A DNA stretch of 64,000 nucleotides, taken from positions 124,001-188,000 of the forward strand of contig JBOEGY010000008.1 of assembly GCA_050633665.1 (NCBI GenBank). The letters run 5' to 3'. Below the pieces are notes generated by a model. That model had not been told where the DNA came from. It made no database searches and saw only the letters and a list, made by a program, of their open reading frames with translations. Numbering within the stretch: position 1 is the first letter of the stretch; each line of letters begins with the position of its first letter. Shown here one piece after another: positions 18,008-26,284 of this stretch. Made by a program: the position numbers and the translations under genes. The stretch comes from JAUIAI01 sp050633665. GTDB lineage: Bacteria > Pseudomonadota > Gammaproteobacteria > Burkholderiales > Burkholderiaceae_E.

Positions 18008-18871
18008 GTGGCGACAGTTAGCGTAGCGATACTCAACGTGGCAATGCCCGTACCTCACAGCCCGAAAAGATACATCGAACTTTTTGCGACTCTAAATCGA
18101 CTTCGGATACCGGCAGGCCTCAGATCAAACCACTGCGGCCTGGTGGGTGTCCACAAAACTGAAGATCCTAACAATTGGGTACATGGCGAGTTTCGAAAGT
18201 TCTTCGACATCGATGTGAGTGATGATTGGTTCAATACACTAAGACAGTCAGTAGCAAAACCTGAGGAGCTGAAAGATGTAAAAATTCCGCCTCACCTCAA
18301 GCCAAGCTATCAATACTTTCCGTTTGTGTTTATGCCCGCTCGCCACCGCCTAGTTTACATATCCAAGTACGCGACCCAGAGTCTATCCCCTGGCCAAGCA
18401 AAGAAGCTCTTAGATGATCTTTGTGAGAGCGATGCGGTACTCAAGAAATATGGGCGAATAGAAGTTACGGTTGAACCGAGGAAGGACGCTCTGTCAGAGA
18501 TTTGGAAGATCCACCAATTGCGAAAACTGATTCTTGAAATCGTCCCACCAAATCCCGACGACCTGCAAGCAGAAGAAAAACGAATCCTAAAGAGACTGCA
18601 GGAAGAAAACGCAACAGCGATTCGACAAGAAATTAGATCGAGAGAGAAGGCTGGACTACAGCCTTCGAAGGAAACGAAGGCACTGGCACGAGTAGCCAAA
18701 TCGAATGGGAAAGTAGTCGGGTTTGGCATCAGCGCAAATGGCAAACAAGTCAAGAGATCTACTGTTAACGCTCCAATGATAGAAACAGTCAAGTATGATC
18801 CGGACATGACTACAGCAAGGTACGCAATGACCGAAACCGCTAGCCGATTCGTTGAAAAAATAAGCGACTAG
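18008..18871 (+). CDS. DUF4747-like cytosolic protein, RexA-like position
   Basis: A 287-residue soluble protein without signal or membrane segments. The N-terminus MATVSVAILNVAMPVPHSP resembles, from memory, DUF4747 proteins. A helical, charged region (about 165-235) precedes a C-terminal beta-rich part containing VVGFGISANGKQV. I chose GTG 18008 over GTG 17954 because GGAGAG at 17998-18003 is an ideal ribosome site for it. The next gene, 8 bp downstream, encodes a four-helix membrane protein. A cytosolic sensor followed by a 4-TM protein mirrors lambda RexA-RexB, and RexA is of similar size (about 280 residues). Function is inferred from layout only. Codon use is AT-richer than the host. 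Confidence 0.6.
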   Translation: MATVSVAILNVAMPVPHSPKRYIELFATLNRLRIPAGLRSNHCGLVGVHKTEDPNNWVHGEFRKFFDIDVSDDWFNTLRQSVAKPEELKDVKIPPHLKPSYQYFPFVFMPARHRLVYISKYATQSLSPGQAKKLLDDLCESDAVLKKYGRIEVTVEPRKDALSEIWKIHQLRKLILEIVPPNPDDLQAEEKRILKRLQEENATAIRQEIRSREKAGLQPSKETKALARVAKSNGKVVGFGISANGKQVKRSTVNAPMIETVKYDPDMTTARYAMTETASRFVEKISD

Positions 18872-18879
18872 CCGCTGAT

Positions 18880-19527
18880 ATGCAAGAGCTTAAGGCCAGC
18901 TACCTAGGCGCCCACGAAATCGTCATAACCTACTGGAGAGCCTACGGTGGGATTTCTGCTGTTGCTCGGTCGCCGTACTTTCATCTCGCCATATTGCTCA
19001 CCGCGATCCTCTATGGCCTATGGTCTACACCTGGATGGTGGGAGCTCCCCATTTCAATATTGCCCAGCGTTATTGGGTTTTCAATTGGTGGTTTCGCCAT
19101 CTGGCTTGGGTTTGGAGATTCTGAATTTAGACGAGTCGTTTCAATGAAAGAGCCTGGAGAGGCTTTCAGCCCTTACTTAGTAGTCACCGCATCTTTCGTA
19201 CACTTTATTGTTCTCCAATTCACCGCCCTTCTGTATGCACTTATCGCTAAAGGCTTTTGGTTTGTTCCCGAATCCGGCGGCATCATCGAAGCCGTAATGA
19301 CCACGCCAATCATTCGCAATTTGGTTTCGGATGCCGCTCCTGTGCTAGGGTACATCGGCATGCTTCTATTCATCTATGCACTGCTAAGCGGTTTAGCGTC
19401 AACGTTTGCGATATTTCGATTTTCGAGGCTTTTCGAAACCGTTACCAACAGCCAGGCCCGAAGACATGAATCGCATGAAGCTGGCAACCTAGAGACTGAT
19501 TCACCTAGCGATGATTCGACCAGTTAG
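18880..19527 (+). CDS. Four-TM membrane protein, candidate RexB-like effector
   Basis: A 215-residue membrane protein with four clear helices: about 32-50 (HLAILLTAILYGLW), 55-78 (ILPSVIGFSIGGFAIWLGF), 100-127 (VTASFVHFIVLQFTALLYAL) and 150-180 (GYIGMLLFIYALLSGLASTF). A polar, acidic C-terminal tail should lie in the cytosol. It starts 8 bp after the upstream DUF4747-like gene, so the two are almost certainly co-translated. No enzyme motif is present. By analogy with RexB or with TM effectors of abortive-infection systems, it could depolarise the membrane when triggered by its partner; this is a hypothesis. I do not recognise a named family. Confidence 0.6.
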   Translation: MQELKASYLGAHEIVITYWRAYGGISAVARSPYFHLAILLTAILYGLWSTPGWWELPISILPSVIGFSIGGFAIWLGFGDSEFRRVVSMKEPGEAFSPYLVVTASFVHFIVLQFTALLYALIAKGFWFVPESGGIIEAVMTTPIIRNLVSDAAPVLGYIGMLLFIYALLSGLASTFAIFRFSRLFETVTNSQARRHESHEAGNLETDSPSDDSTS

Positions 19528-19656
19528 AAAATGCCCCGGCTTAGGCAATTGCCAACTTTTCGTGCGAACTAATTTTGTGATGAGACTTTCGGGCACATAC
19601 GAAAAGCAGACCAAGGAAAGCGACGCCAATCATTGAAAGATGGCAAGAAAAATGGG

Positions 19657-20355
19657 CTAACCCCACCGAACATCGGCCTGAATTTCAATTCCTAGCGCCT
19701 CGAAAAACTCATTCTGAAAGGCGAACATGGTAGCCACCGACCATCTAGCGCAACCGGCTCCGAGGCATCTTTGCCAAATATAAGGAGCCTCCTTGCGAAC
19801 AAGCTCGTTGTCTGTAAACTTTCCAGTAAGTCGACGCTCAAGTGAATCTCGATCTTTCTGCGGAACATCTGCTCCATGCCTTCGAAACCTGGGTTCTGAA
19901 TGCACGAGGCTGTTACGTAGGAGAATAAGAGCCGCCATCGATTCCACCGATCTACTCCCCTTCTCTAAGGGCGGCAGATCGGCTATAGAAAGGGCAAGCT
20001 GGCACTTCTCTAGAGCATTGGAACCACGCTTGAACGCACCTTGATCCCAGAGTCGGCCCCACCTCGTGTATACGTTTTCTGGCACGTTTCCTATCGTCCG
20101 GCTCCGCAGCGCAGAACGATTAGCTGCACCGGAAAGAACCTCATTGATCATGCCTTCGGACGTTGCAACGGCCGTCATTACCGCACCTACCGTTTGCTCC
20201 ATCACGCGAATGTTCTCTATCTTATGGTGATGTTCAAATGGCAATTCCGGACTCCAGGAGGCCGCGGCTGTTAACTTCTCAGCTTTCATTGCGAACGCAG
20301 ATGTCGCGGAGCGAAGGATCGTACCGATTGAATCCATGATGTAGTGATCATTCAT
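19657..20355 (-). CDS. Hypothetical protein with HEPN-like R-x4-H motif
   Basis: A mainly alpha-helical 232-residue protein with no family I can name. Near residue 147 (156 from the upstream Met) it has ILLRNSLVHSEP, which fits the R-x4-6-H motif of HEPN ribonucleases (here R-NSLV-H) within a helix, as in that fold. The start at 20355 is preferred over 20382 because GAGGTGAAAATG gives a good ribosome site. It stands alone on the minus strand, convergent with the membrane-protein gene. HEPN proteins are frequent toxins and RNA-targeting effectors in defence loci, but the motif is short and could be coincidental. Confidence 0.55.
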   Translation of the reverse strand: MNDHYIMDSIGTILRSATSAFAMKAEKLTAAASWSPELPFEHHHKIENIRVMEQTVGAVMTAVATSEGMINEVLSGAANRSALRSRTIGNVPENVYTRWGRLWDQGAFKRGSNALEKCQLALSIADLPPLEKGSRSVESMAALILLRNSLVHSEPRFRRHGADVPQKDRDSLERRLTGKFTDNELVRKEAPYIWQRCLGAGCARWSVATMFAFQNEFFEALGIEIQADVRWG

Positions 20356-21222
20356 TTTCACCTCTTTGTTTCGTTTGGCCATTTCGACTCACATGATCAA
20401 CGGATATGAACAATAAGCGCAATCATCGAAGCCTATCCGAGAAAACCGCCCTCCCCTGCCAAGGCGGGTCAGTTTCAGTCTGTCGTTGACGCCATCTCCA
20501 ACTACCGAGCTTTATTGGGGGGACGACTTACCCTCGGCGCGCATGTGCGTACAACACGGAAAGTCATCAGTACCGACGGTGCTTCCAGATGGGCCAAGGC
20601 AGCGCGAATAGCAGCATCGGTCTGCGGAATCTCCAGGCTGTCAATGCCGGAGTAAAAGTAGACCCCCGTGGTCTAGTATTACTCCGGTACTAACAAGGCC
20701 ATCCATATCGTCATGCGAATCGCAGCTTTCGCATCTAGTCTCATACAGCCAATCTTTGTTCACCTCGGTCAATCAGGCAATACGCCTTGCGGCCTAGGCC
20801 CGTTCGATGAACGGATTGACAGCGTCCGAAATGAATCAATTGACACCGCAGGACAGCGGCGTACGGAGCTGTGACAATGGCACCCGATCCCCCGACAGGT
20901 TAAGCAAAGCTTATAGTTTTATCGACGACCTAGTTTTGCGCGCCAGTAGTGAACCGTATGTCTCCGATGAGGGAGCTTGTGGCAACGACCGACGAGCAGT
21001 CCGCTGAACCTGCACCACCGTATTTGACCGATGACGAAATAGTCTATATTTGCACGCCGCTGAAGCAAGCTTCGCCCATAGCCCGGTGTTTATGATGCCC
21101 TCTTCTTGGCAATTACAGGCAGCTCCTTTGCGGTGCGAGGAAGAGCCTGAAACAACAATTGCCAAGGGTCTGCAATTGTCTTATTGTCATCCCGGGCCGA
21201 CAGACCACGGCTGGAGACATTG
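20356..21222. other. Gene-poor stretch in the cargo region
   Basis: About 870 bp without a convincing gene. ORFs such as 20807-21007 lack ribosome sites and protein-like composition. On the minus strand, from about 20670 to 20510, the frame reads YFYSGIDSLEIPQTDAAIRA and looks protein-like, but it is closed by stops on both sides; it may be a relic of an older gene. A strong imperfect palindrome lies at 20647-20687. The stretch may be a scar of earlier cargo exchange. Confidence 0.4.
20647..20687. repeat. 17-bp imperfect inverted repeat
   Basis: The arms CCGGAGTAAAAGTAGAC (20647-20663) and GTCTAGTATTACTCCGG (20671-20687) pair at 15 of 17 positions around the 7-bp spacer CCCCGTG. No T-run follows on either strand, so it is not a standard terminator. 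It could be an operator, a recombination site or the end of a lost element. Confidence 0.6.
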
Positions 21223-21822
21223 ATGATCAACGATCCATCGAGAAGCCAACTCAAGAGTAGTGAATTATCGGCTTCGATGAGCAAGTTGTCCGCGCTTCTT
21301 AACGATTGGCGCGAAAGAGTGAAACGAGAGCAGTTTTCTCATCGATTCGCCGCTAAGGGGTGCGCTCGTCTACATCTAGCGCTTGGAGTATTGGTCGCGA
21401 CTGGGACCGGAATCGCCGGAAGTTATGCGTACAACTTTCCTCAGGACATCCTCCGCTGGCCGAATGTCCTAGTCATAGTCGCGTTCGTGCTGATAACAAT
21501 TAAGGCTCTACATTCGCTCGCAAGATACGATCAAGTCTCGCGGTGGCATCATGGTGCGGAGGTTGGATTCAATACTCTCCGGCTAAAAATTGAGCTCAAA
21601 CTTGCTTCGGTATCGACGGATATCGAAGTTCCAGAGGCATTCTGCCGGGAAGTAATTCACGAATTTGAGTCCTTAAGCAGACAAGCGCCACCTGTTTCGG
21701 AGCGATATTGGCGTAAGGCACGGAAACTCATCGTGAATAAGGCGAGAGACAGGAAGAAAAAAAGGAGTGAAACCCATTCGCTGGGTAACATCACCCAAAT
21801 TGGTGAGGCGAAACGAAAGTAG
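21223..21822 (+). CDS. SLATT-like two-TM effector protein
   Basis: A 199-residue protein. A basic helical N-terminus (LNDWRERVKREQFSHRF) leads into two adjacent membrane helices (about 47-67, LALGVLVATGTGIAGSYAY, and 76-96, VLVIVAFVLITIKAL). A cytosolic helical tail then carries RYDQVSRWHHGAEVGFNTLR, followed by ELKLA. This order and the tail motif match SLATT domains, the 2TM effectors of nucleotide-second-messenger and related defence systems. ATG 21223 with GGAG 6 bp upstream is chosen over the TTG at 21184. No SMODS nucleotidyltransferase, SLOG or reverse transcriptase lies next to it, so it would be a solo SLATT protein. Family assignment is by eye. Confidence 0.65.
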   Translation: MINDPSRSQLKSSELSASMSKLSALLNDWRERVKREQFSHRFAAKGCARLHLALGVLVATGTGIAGSYAYNFPQDILRWPNVLVIVAFVLITIKALHSLARYDQVSRWHHGAEVGFNTLRLKIELKLASVSTDIEVPEAFCREVIHEFESLSRQAPPVSERYWRKARKLIVNKARDRKKKRSETHSLGNITQIGEAKRK

Positions 21823-21903
21823 TTGATATGTGGTCGATCTCAATCTGAACTTGACTTGACTGAATTCGAATCGAACGGCCAGCGCCAACCCGGAGAGCAA
21901 GCC

Positions 21904-22056
21904 ATGCGGATTGAGACAAGGAGCCATGTTGAAACTGACGCCATTGATAGCAGCCTAATGAAGACAGCGCCTGCTGAGCTCACTCGCAGACGGACGCATC
22001 CCATGCGAAATTTTGGAGCCGCGGAACCAACCGGGGAAAATGCATGGAACTTATGA
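21904..22056 (+). CDS. Small ORF of unknown function
   Basis: A 50-residue reading frame with GGAGAG 5 bp before its ATG, ending inside the next small gene (overlap 13 bp). The product is polar, with no motif. The ribosome site and the overlap with a better-supported gene are the only support; it could be a leader peptide coupling translation of the HTH gene. Confidence 0.3.
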   Translation: MRIETRSHVETDAIDSSLMKTAPAELTRRRTHPMRNFGAAEPTGENAWNL

Positions 22057-22211
22057 CGCCCAATGAAGTTGCCGGAATGCTTCGGGTTAAGCGCCGGCAA
22101 TTGCTTGAGCGGCTGTCACTTAGGCCCGACTTTCCGCCCTCGTACAAACCGTCCGGCACGCGACTCTGGCTGCGAGAGGATATGGGCAGTACATCCTTCG
22201 GTCAAAGGTAG
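22044..22211 (+). CDS. AlpA/excisionase-like small HTH protein
   Basis: A 55-residue protein beginning MELMTPNEVAGMLRVKRRQL, followed by a turn with FPPSYKPSGTRLWLRED. This is the layout of MerR-type winged-helix excisionases and AlpA regulators: a helix-turn-helix choosing a row of target bases, then a wing with a basic tip and an RLWLRED-type strand/helix. GGGGA lies 6 bp upstream of the ATG. It may be the recombination directionality factor of the element or a regulator of cargo genes. Confidence 0.6.
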   Translation: MELMTPNEVAGMLRVKRRQLLERLSLRPDFPPSYKPSGTRLWLREDMGSTSFGQR

Positions 22212-22266
22212 AGAGGAAAGCTAGGGGACGGGCTTAACGACCCGGGCGCGACGGGAGTATCTAGTC

Positions 22267-22413
22267 ATGACTGAGCAGCCACCGGCAAAAACCGAAACTC
22301 AATCTGATATTTGGAAAGACGATAGAAATTTACGTCAAACGCAATTGGCAACAGACAATTCAGCCAAACATGGTGACGTGAAAAAATCAGCCGCTTCTGC
22401 TCCAATACCCTAG
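22267..22413 (+). CDS. Small polar ORF of unknown function
   Basis: A 48-residue frame (MTEQPPAKTETQSDIWKDD and onward), hydrophilic and probably disordered. It fills the gap between two small HTH genes on the same strand. There is no strong ribosome site and no motif; it is listed because position and orientation fit a compact regulatory run. Confidence 0.25.
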   Translation: MTEQPPAKTETQSDIWKDDRNLRQTQLATDNSAKHGDVKKSAASAPIP

Positions 22414-22444
22414 CAGGGTGCGACTTCCACCACTACGAGGACGA

Positions 22445-22690
22445 ATGATGCACGACCGAATGGTATTCAGGGATGAACTTGCCGACCTTCTCAGGGTTGG
22501 GACCGCTACTATTTGCGCCTATGAAAAAGACGGCACGATACCGCCTCGCGACCTGCCTTTTACGTCCCGTGTCGGCGGATGGCGTCTAACGACACTACGC
22601 GCTGCCGGGTTTCCATTACCTGACGATCCGCCCAATCTGCAAAAACCTGTAAGAAAACTTCGCGTTCGATCTGCCGAAAAGGGAAATTAG
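22445..22690 (+). CDS. Small HTH DNA-binding protein
   Basis: An 81-residue protein. Residues 5-40 (MVFRDELADLLRVGTATICAY, then EKDGTIPPRD) form an AlpA/MerR-like helix-turn-helix: a short strand, ELADLLRVG, the recognition helix and a PP turn. A wing follows with VGGWRLTTL, then a basic tail. ATG 22445 is chosen because GAGGACGA lies immediately upstream. It is the second such protein in 650 bp. It likely regulates excision, replication or cargo expression. Confidence 0.55.
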   Translation: MMHDRMVFRDELADLLRVGTATICAYEKDGTIPPRDLPFTSRVGGWRLTTLRAAGFPLPDDPPNLQKPVRKLRVRSAEKGN

Positions 22691-22882
22691 GCGTTCCGTC
22701 CACGGAGCCTATGTCTTTGATTTTCATGGCTCAGCAATTCCGCTCACTCAGGGCAATTTCTGCCGAATTCCTGGGGCCGTCTTGCTCAGTCCCTCAATTA
22801 ACATAGGTACGAGCTCGCTGAGCAGTCGAAGTACGTTTTACTTCTGCGGCCTAGCGCGCGCGTATTGCTCCCTAAATCCCAG

Positions 22883-23104
22883 TCACTCTTGCTGATTCGC
22901 CCAGGCCAGCACTGCTCTGTTAATGATTGAACTCCGGTCGTTGCCGACTCCAGGACCTTCCAGGCCGCAAATGACGCCCATCGCTTCGCTTGACGGGTGA
23001 TAGTCGATTCGTTGATGACTCTTTCGCCAGCGACGTTGGCGCAGCCTGGCTGCTTCGCGGTCTTCGTCCGTCCGGGCGGGTTTTGTCGGGCTGAATTCAA
23101 GCAT
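22883..23104 (-). CDS. Small ribbon-helix-helix-like protein
   Basis: A 73-residue basic protein. The central RQRRWRKSHQRIDYHPS strand followed by two predicted helices ending SSIINRAVLAWANQQE resembles ribbon-helix-helix (CopG/Arc-type) repressors, where a beta strand contacts DNA. ATG 23104 with AAGGAG 7 bp upstream is chosen over the ATG at 23140. It lies just downstream of the ejection-like gene in the same orientation, 242 bp away. A role as an autoregulator is plausible but not shown. Confidence 0.55.
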   Translation of the reverse strand: MLEFSPTKPARTDEDREAARLRQRRWRKSHQRIDYHPSSEAMGVICGLEGPGVGNDRSSIINRAVLAWANQQE

Positions 23105-23346
23105 TGACGCTCCTTTAGGGCCTCGGAAAACTCCGGTCACCCATTTTATCGCGAACAGATCCTTTCACGAGAGGTTTTGCACAATCTCAAGCGTTGAATG
23201 CACATTGGAGTCGGTATGTATCCAGCCGCAAAAACTTGCGATGAAATGCCCGCAGATCTTGATTCCAAAAGAAAATTCGAACTGACCTGTGTCAACAGTT
23301 TTGCGCCACTAATGGTCGATAAGCCTTCGAGTTTCCAAACCTCGCG

Positions 23347-25866
23347 TTACGGGTGCCCGCCTTCTTCGACGAGGCGCAAGAGCGGCCCGGAATCTTGAAC
23401 CGCCCGGTTCATTAGCAGCGGGTTCGAAATGGCGCTACCCCCAGCCAATAGTCCGTTGACGAGCTGAGCCGTATCAGTGATATTAGGTCGGCCGCTCATT
23501 AATCCACCGGCCAGCGAGTCCTGTACGGCGCGAATATCCCGGTGCCGCCGTCCAATACCAGCCGCGACATTCAGTACCGGCGCGTCCGACAGTCCGCCCC
23601 CAGTGGCGCGCAGCAGGTTACGCAGGGCGCTAGCCGTATTGGAACGGTTGACAGCAGCGTTGGCAGGCGCACTGTCTTTGTAGTGGGCGACCCGGCCGAT
23701 GCGCATCAGCTCTTCGACTTCATTTTTGGCGAAAAAGGCTCTTAGCCTCTCTGACCCCAGCTTACGAACAGCATTATTGAAGCCGTTAACTTTGAAAGGC
23801 GCGTCGTTAGCAAAGTCATGCCCAAATGCGGCTCGGCGTAGATGGTCCCCGATTTGGCTTTTGACTTCCTGCTTTGTCCCTTCGTCCAGCAATTCGGCCA
23901 TGCCCTTCACCTGACTGACCGGCGCGCGCATGACGAACTTATCGACGAACAAGTCAGGTTCAGCATCCCCTTGGCTCACTTTCTTGAGCGCTGGAATCGC
24001 ATCGTGCAGCTTGAACCGTTGGGAAGCGGCATGGCGCGCTGTGGCAAACGGCCCCCCGTCATCAGCGCCGGTCACAATGGCCCTCTTGACCGCTTCCCTA
24101 AGTTGGTCAAGCGCGGCTCCCTCGGCCTTGTCGACCTTGTTTCCGTGGCTATTGATCAGCTTGAGCAAGGACTCGGCTTCAACGAAGTCAAAATGCTTAG
24201 TCTGCTTTCCGTCCAGGAATCCGTAGCTTCGCAAGCGGGCAACAATGCCGCCGGGTATTTTCTCGCGAAAGTCATCAATGATCTGGGCCGCATCCTGGGC
24301 TAGTCCGGTCGTCGGTACCTCTCCACTTGCCTCGCTTTGCGCGGCCCGCTTGTACAGCGTAGAAACCCGGTTAGCGGCCTCCTGATCAACCTCCAGCAGA
24401 CGGCTTGTGATCTGCCGCCCCGCTTCGACCGGTTCAGACGCTCCCTCTGCGTGTTGCAAAAGCTTGCTGTTCAACAGGCGATTCTGCTCATTGAACCGAT
24501 CAAGCAACGGTGACCCGATCTCATCGAGTCCGCTAAGGTTCTTCTCTCTAGCGAACTGGGCGGGATCACGCATGACCTGGCCTTTGGTGCTGGTCATGCC
24601 AAGCTCAGCGAAATCTTGCTCGCGGACCATTGCCGCCGGGTTAACGGACTTTCCAGTTCGGAGCGCCTCGTCAATCTGCCCTCGCAAAGCGACGAGCTGT
24701 TCCTGACCAATGTCATCCGCCTTGACGCCAGCTTCATCGAGGGCATCCGCAAGAACCTTTTGCGAACTCGGCTTGTTCAACATCGTTTGGACGCGCTTAA
24801 CCTGCCGCGCCACGGCACCGCCCAAAACGCTTGCGACCGGCGCCGACAAGCCGCCAATAGCAGCCCCTGACGCCGCCTGTCCGAGCTTCTGTGTGGCATA
24901 GGGAACTTCGCTCTCGTCATCTGCTGGCTGAACAGTAGCGGCTAGCGCACCGGCCTTCGAGCCGGCTAGGCCCAATCGGAGCAAACTTGATATTCCGGTC
25001 CCTGCCTGCCTAGCTTTGCTGGCCACAGAAAGAAGCGGTAGAACGTTGATCGGGTTCACGATATTTGTCGAAAGCCTCGCCACATCCATCCCTTCAAAGC
25101 CCGCCCTCCCGCGCGCGTCCGCAGTGGCTTCGTTCATGTCGGCCTTGTGCCCCTTATACTGCCGGACTTCATCGTCAAAGAACTCTGATATTGGATTCGG
25201 TACCATTCCGCCAAGCGAGCTGACGGCACTGCCAGCCTCGGCGATCAGCCTCGAGGCACCAAAGAACGGATCAGATAACCCGGCTAGCGCAGATTGACCG
25301 ACGGCTTTGGCTTGATCCACGAGCGATGGGTCTGAGTGCTCAACCGGGCCTTTGCCCTCAGTCAGCCGGCGGTATTCACGGGCTAGAGCTTTCGCGTCCT
25401 CAGCTGCACTCTCGTCACCAGATTGCGCCCGTTTATGAGCGGCCCTTATTGCTTGCATCACACGCTCAGGATCCCGATTCGGTTCTTCAGATTTCGGCAG
25501 TTGCGGATCTGACAAGGAAGATCTTACAAAGTCGATTGCCTCCTGTTCTGTCGCCCCTGGCGGTGTGGTGACTTTGTATCGCTTTCCTTCTGGAGATGTC
25601 ACGATATATCGTTGAGTCTTATCGCTACCTGATTCGGGCATGTCTTCGTAGGCACCCTCCCAGGGCTTGGTCTCAATAGGTGGCGTTTGTTTGTAATCGA
25701 GACCCCAGGGATTCACCGATTGATTGCCCGGCGAAGAGCGCGCTTGCGTCTGCCGAAGGTGTGCGGCCAACGTCTCGGCGGCTTTCGTATCGCCAGCCCG
25801 ATAAGCGTTAATGAGAGCGCGTTCGGCGCGCGAATACTGCGAATTATTTTGTTTCGATGGCTGCAT
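23347..25866 (-). CDS. Phage ejection/internal-virion-like protein
   Basis: About 839 residues, hydrophilic and helical. Near residues 85-120 it has RYIVTSPEGKRYKVT and PPGATEQEAIDFVRSSL, a short module I associate with DNA-ejection and internal virion proteins of tailed phages. Alanine- and glycine-rich hydrophobic stretches (about 265-345, e.g. AASGAAIGGLSAPVASVLGG) suggest membrane insertion, followed by long helical regions. ATG 25866 has AGGTGA upstream and is preferred over 25953. It is the only virion-type gene in the element, which is unusual: capsid, portal and terminase are absent. It could equally be an element-specific membrane protein; I do not recognise it closely. Confidence 0.6.
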   Translation of the reverse strand: MQPSKQNNSQYSRAERALINAYRAGDTKAAETLAAHLRQTQARSSPGNQSVNPWGLDYKQTPPIETKPWEGAYEDMPESGSDKTQRYIVTSPEGKRYKVTTPPGATEQEAIDFVRSSLSDPQLPKSEEPNRDPERVMQAIRAAHKRAQSGDESAAEDAKALAREYRRLTEGKGPVEHSDPSLVDQAKAVGQSALAGLSDPFFGASRLIAEAGSAVSSLGGMVPNPISEFFDDEVRQYKGHKADMNEATADARGRAGFEGMDVARLSTNIVNPINVLPLLSVASKARQAGTGISSLLRLGLAGSKAGALAATVQPADDESEVPYATQKLGQAASGAAIGGLSAPVASVLGGAVARQVKRVQTMLNKPSSQKVLADALDEAGVKADDIGQEQLVALRGQIDEALRTGKSVNPAAMVREQDFAELGMTSTKGQVMRDPAQFAREKNLSGLDEIGSPLLDRFNEQNRLLNSKLLQHAEGASEPVEAGRQITSRLLEVDQEAANRVSTLYKRAAQSEASGEVPTTGLAQDAAQIIDDFREKIPGGIVARLRSYGFLDGKQTKHFDFVEAESLLKLINSHGNKVDKAEGAALDQLREAVKRAIVTGADDGGPFATARHAASQRFKLHDAIPALKKVSQGDAEPDLFVDKFVMRAPVSQVKGMAELLDEGTKQEVKSQIGDHLRRAAFGHDFANDAPFKVNGFNNAVRKLGSERLRAFFAKNEVEELMRIGRVAHYKDSAPANAAVNRSNTASALRNLLRATGGGLSDAPVLNVAAGIGRRHRDIRAVQDSLAGGLMSGRPNITDTAQLVNGLLAGGSAISNPLLMNRAVQDSGPLLRLVEEGGHP

Positions 25867-25924
25867 AAAGTCACCTATTTGATTGGTCAATTTTACCCCC
25901 GCGCTGGGCGAAACGGCGAAGTAG

Positions 25925-26284
25925 TCAGTGAATTGGTAACTTTTCGTTGTCACTCGCCTGGCCGTTCAAAAGACCTGGGTCGCACTCTATTCGGTCGGCC
26001 ATCTTTCGTAATAAGCGCACTGCATCGTCGCGTGATACGTCCACATGAAAATGAACGGCTAACGGAGCCGGATTCGCCAGCGCCAAGCATGGCCCGAAGT
26101 TGTGGACCAAATCGCCGTCAGCATCGGGCACAAGATCAGGCGTCTCGTTATCGGGAGCGAACTCGGGGTAAGCGGACATGGAATACGCCTGCATCGCAGG
26201 GAGTTCGGCGTATTTCCTAAGAAGCAACTCCTTAAATTCAGCCCCCCGGCGCTCGAAAAGTTCAACGTCTAGTGGTTCTGTCAT
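25925..26284 (-). CDS. Hypothetical protein
   Basis: A 119-residue acidic protein with no family I recognise. The N-terminus is charged and helical, the middle is Asp/Pro-rich, and the segment AVHFHVDVSRDDAVRLLRKM looks like a beta strand plus amphipathic helix. Its ATG overlaps the stop of the helicase gene by 4 bp (ATGA), so it is translationally coupled to the replication genes. Confidence 0.6.
   Translation of the reverse strand: MTEPLDVELFERRGAEFKELLLRKYAELPAMQAYSMSAYPEFAPDNETPDLVPDADGDLVHNFGPCLALANPAPLAVHFHVDVSRDDAVRLLRKMADRIECDPGLLNGQASDNEKLPIH

Noticed and set aside
18355..18807. 150-codon minus-strand ORF
   Set aside because: Shadow of the DUF4747-like gene; serine/leucine-rich composition typical of a reverse-frame artefact.
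20400..20700. Possible insertion-sequence remnant
   Set aside because: The sequence looks like a relic, but no transposase motif or matching terminal inverted repeats can be identified.
20807..21007. 66-codon plus-strand ORF in the gene-less gap
   Set aside because: No ribosome site and no protein-like pattern.
23198..23398. 66-codon plus-strand ORF
   Set aside because: Overlaps the end of the ejection-like gene on the other strand, with no ribosome site.
25016..25297. Plus-strand ORF inside the ejection-like gene
   Set aside because: Reverse-frame shadow.
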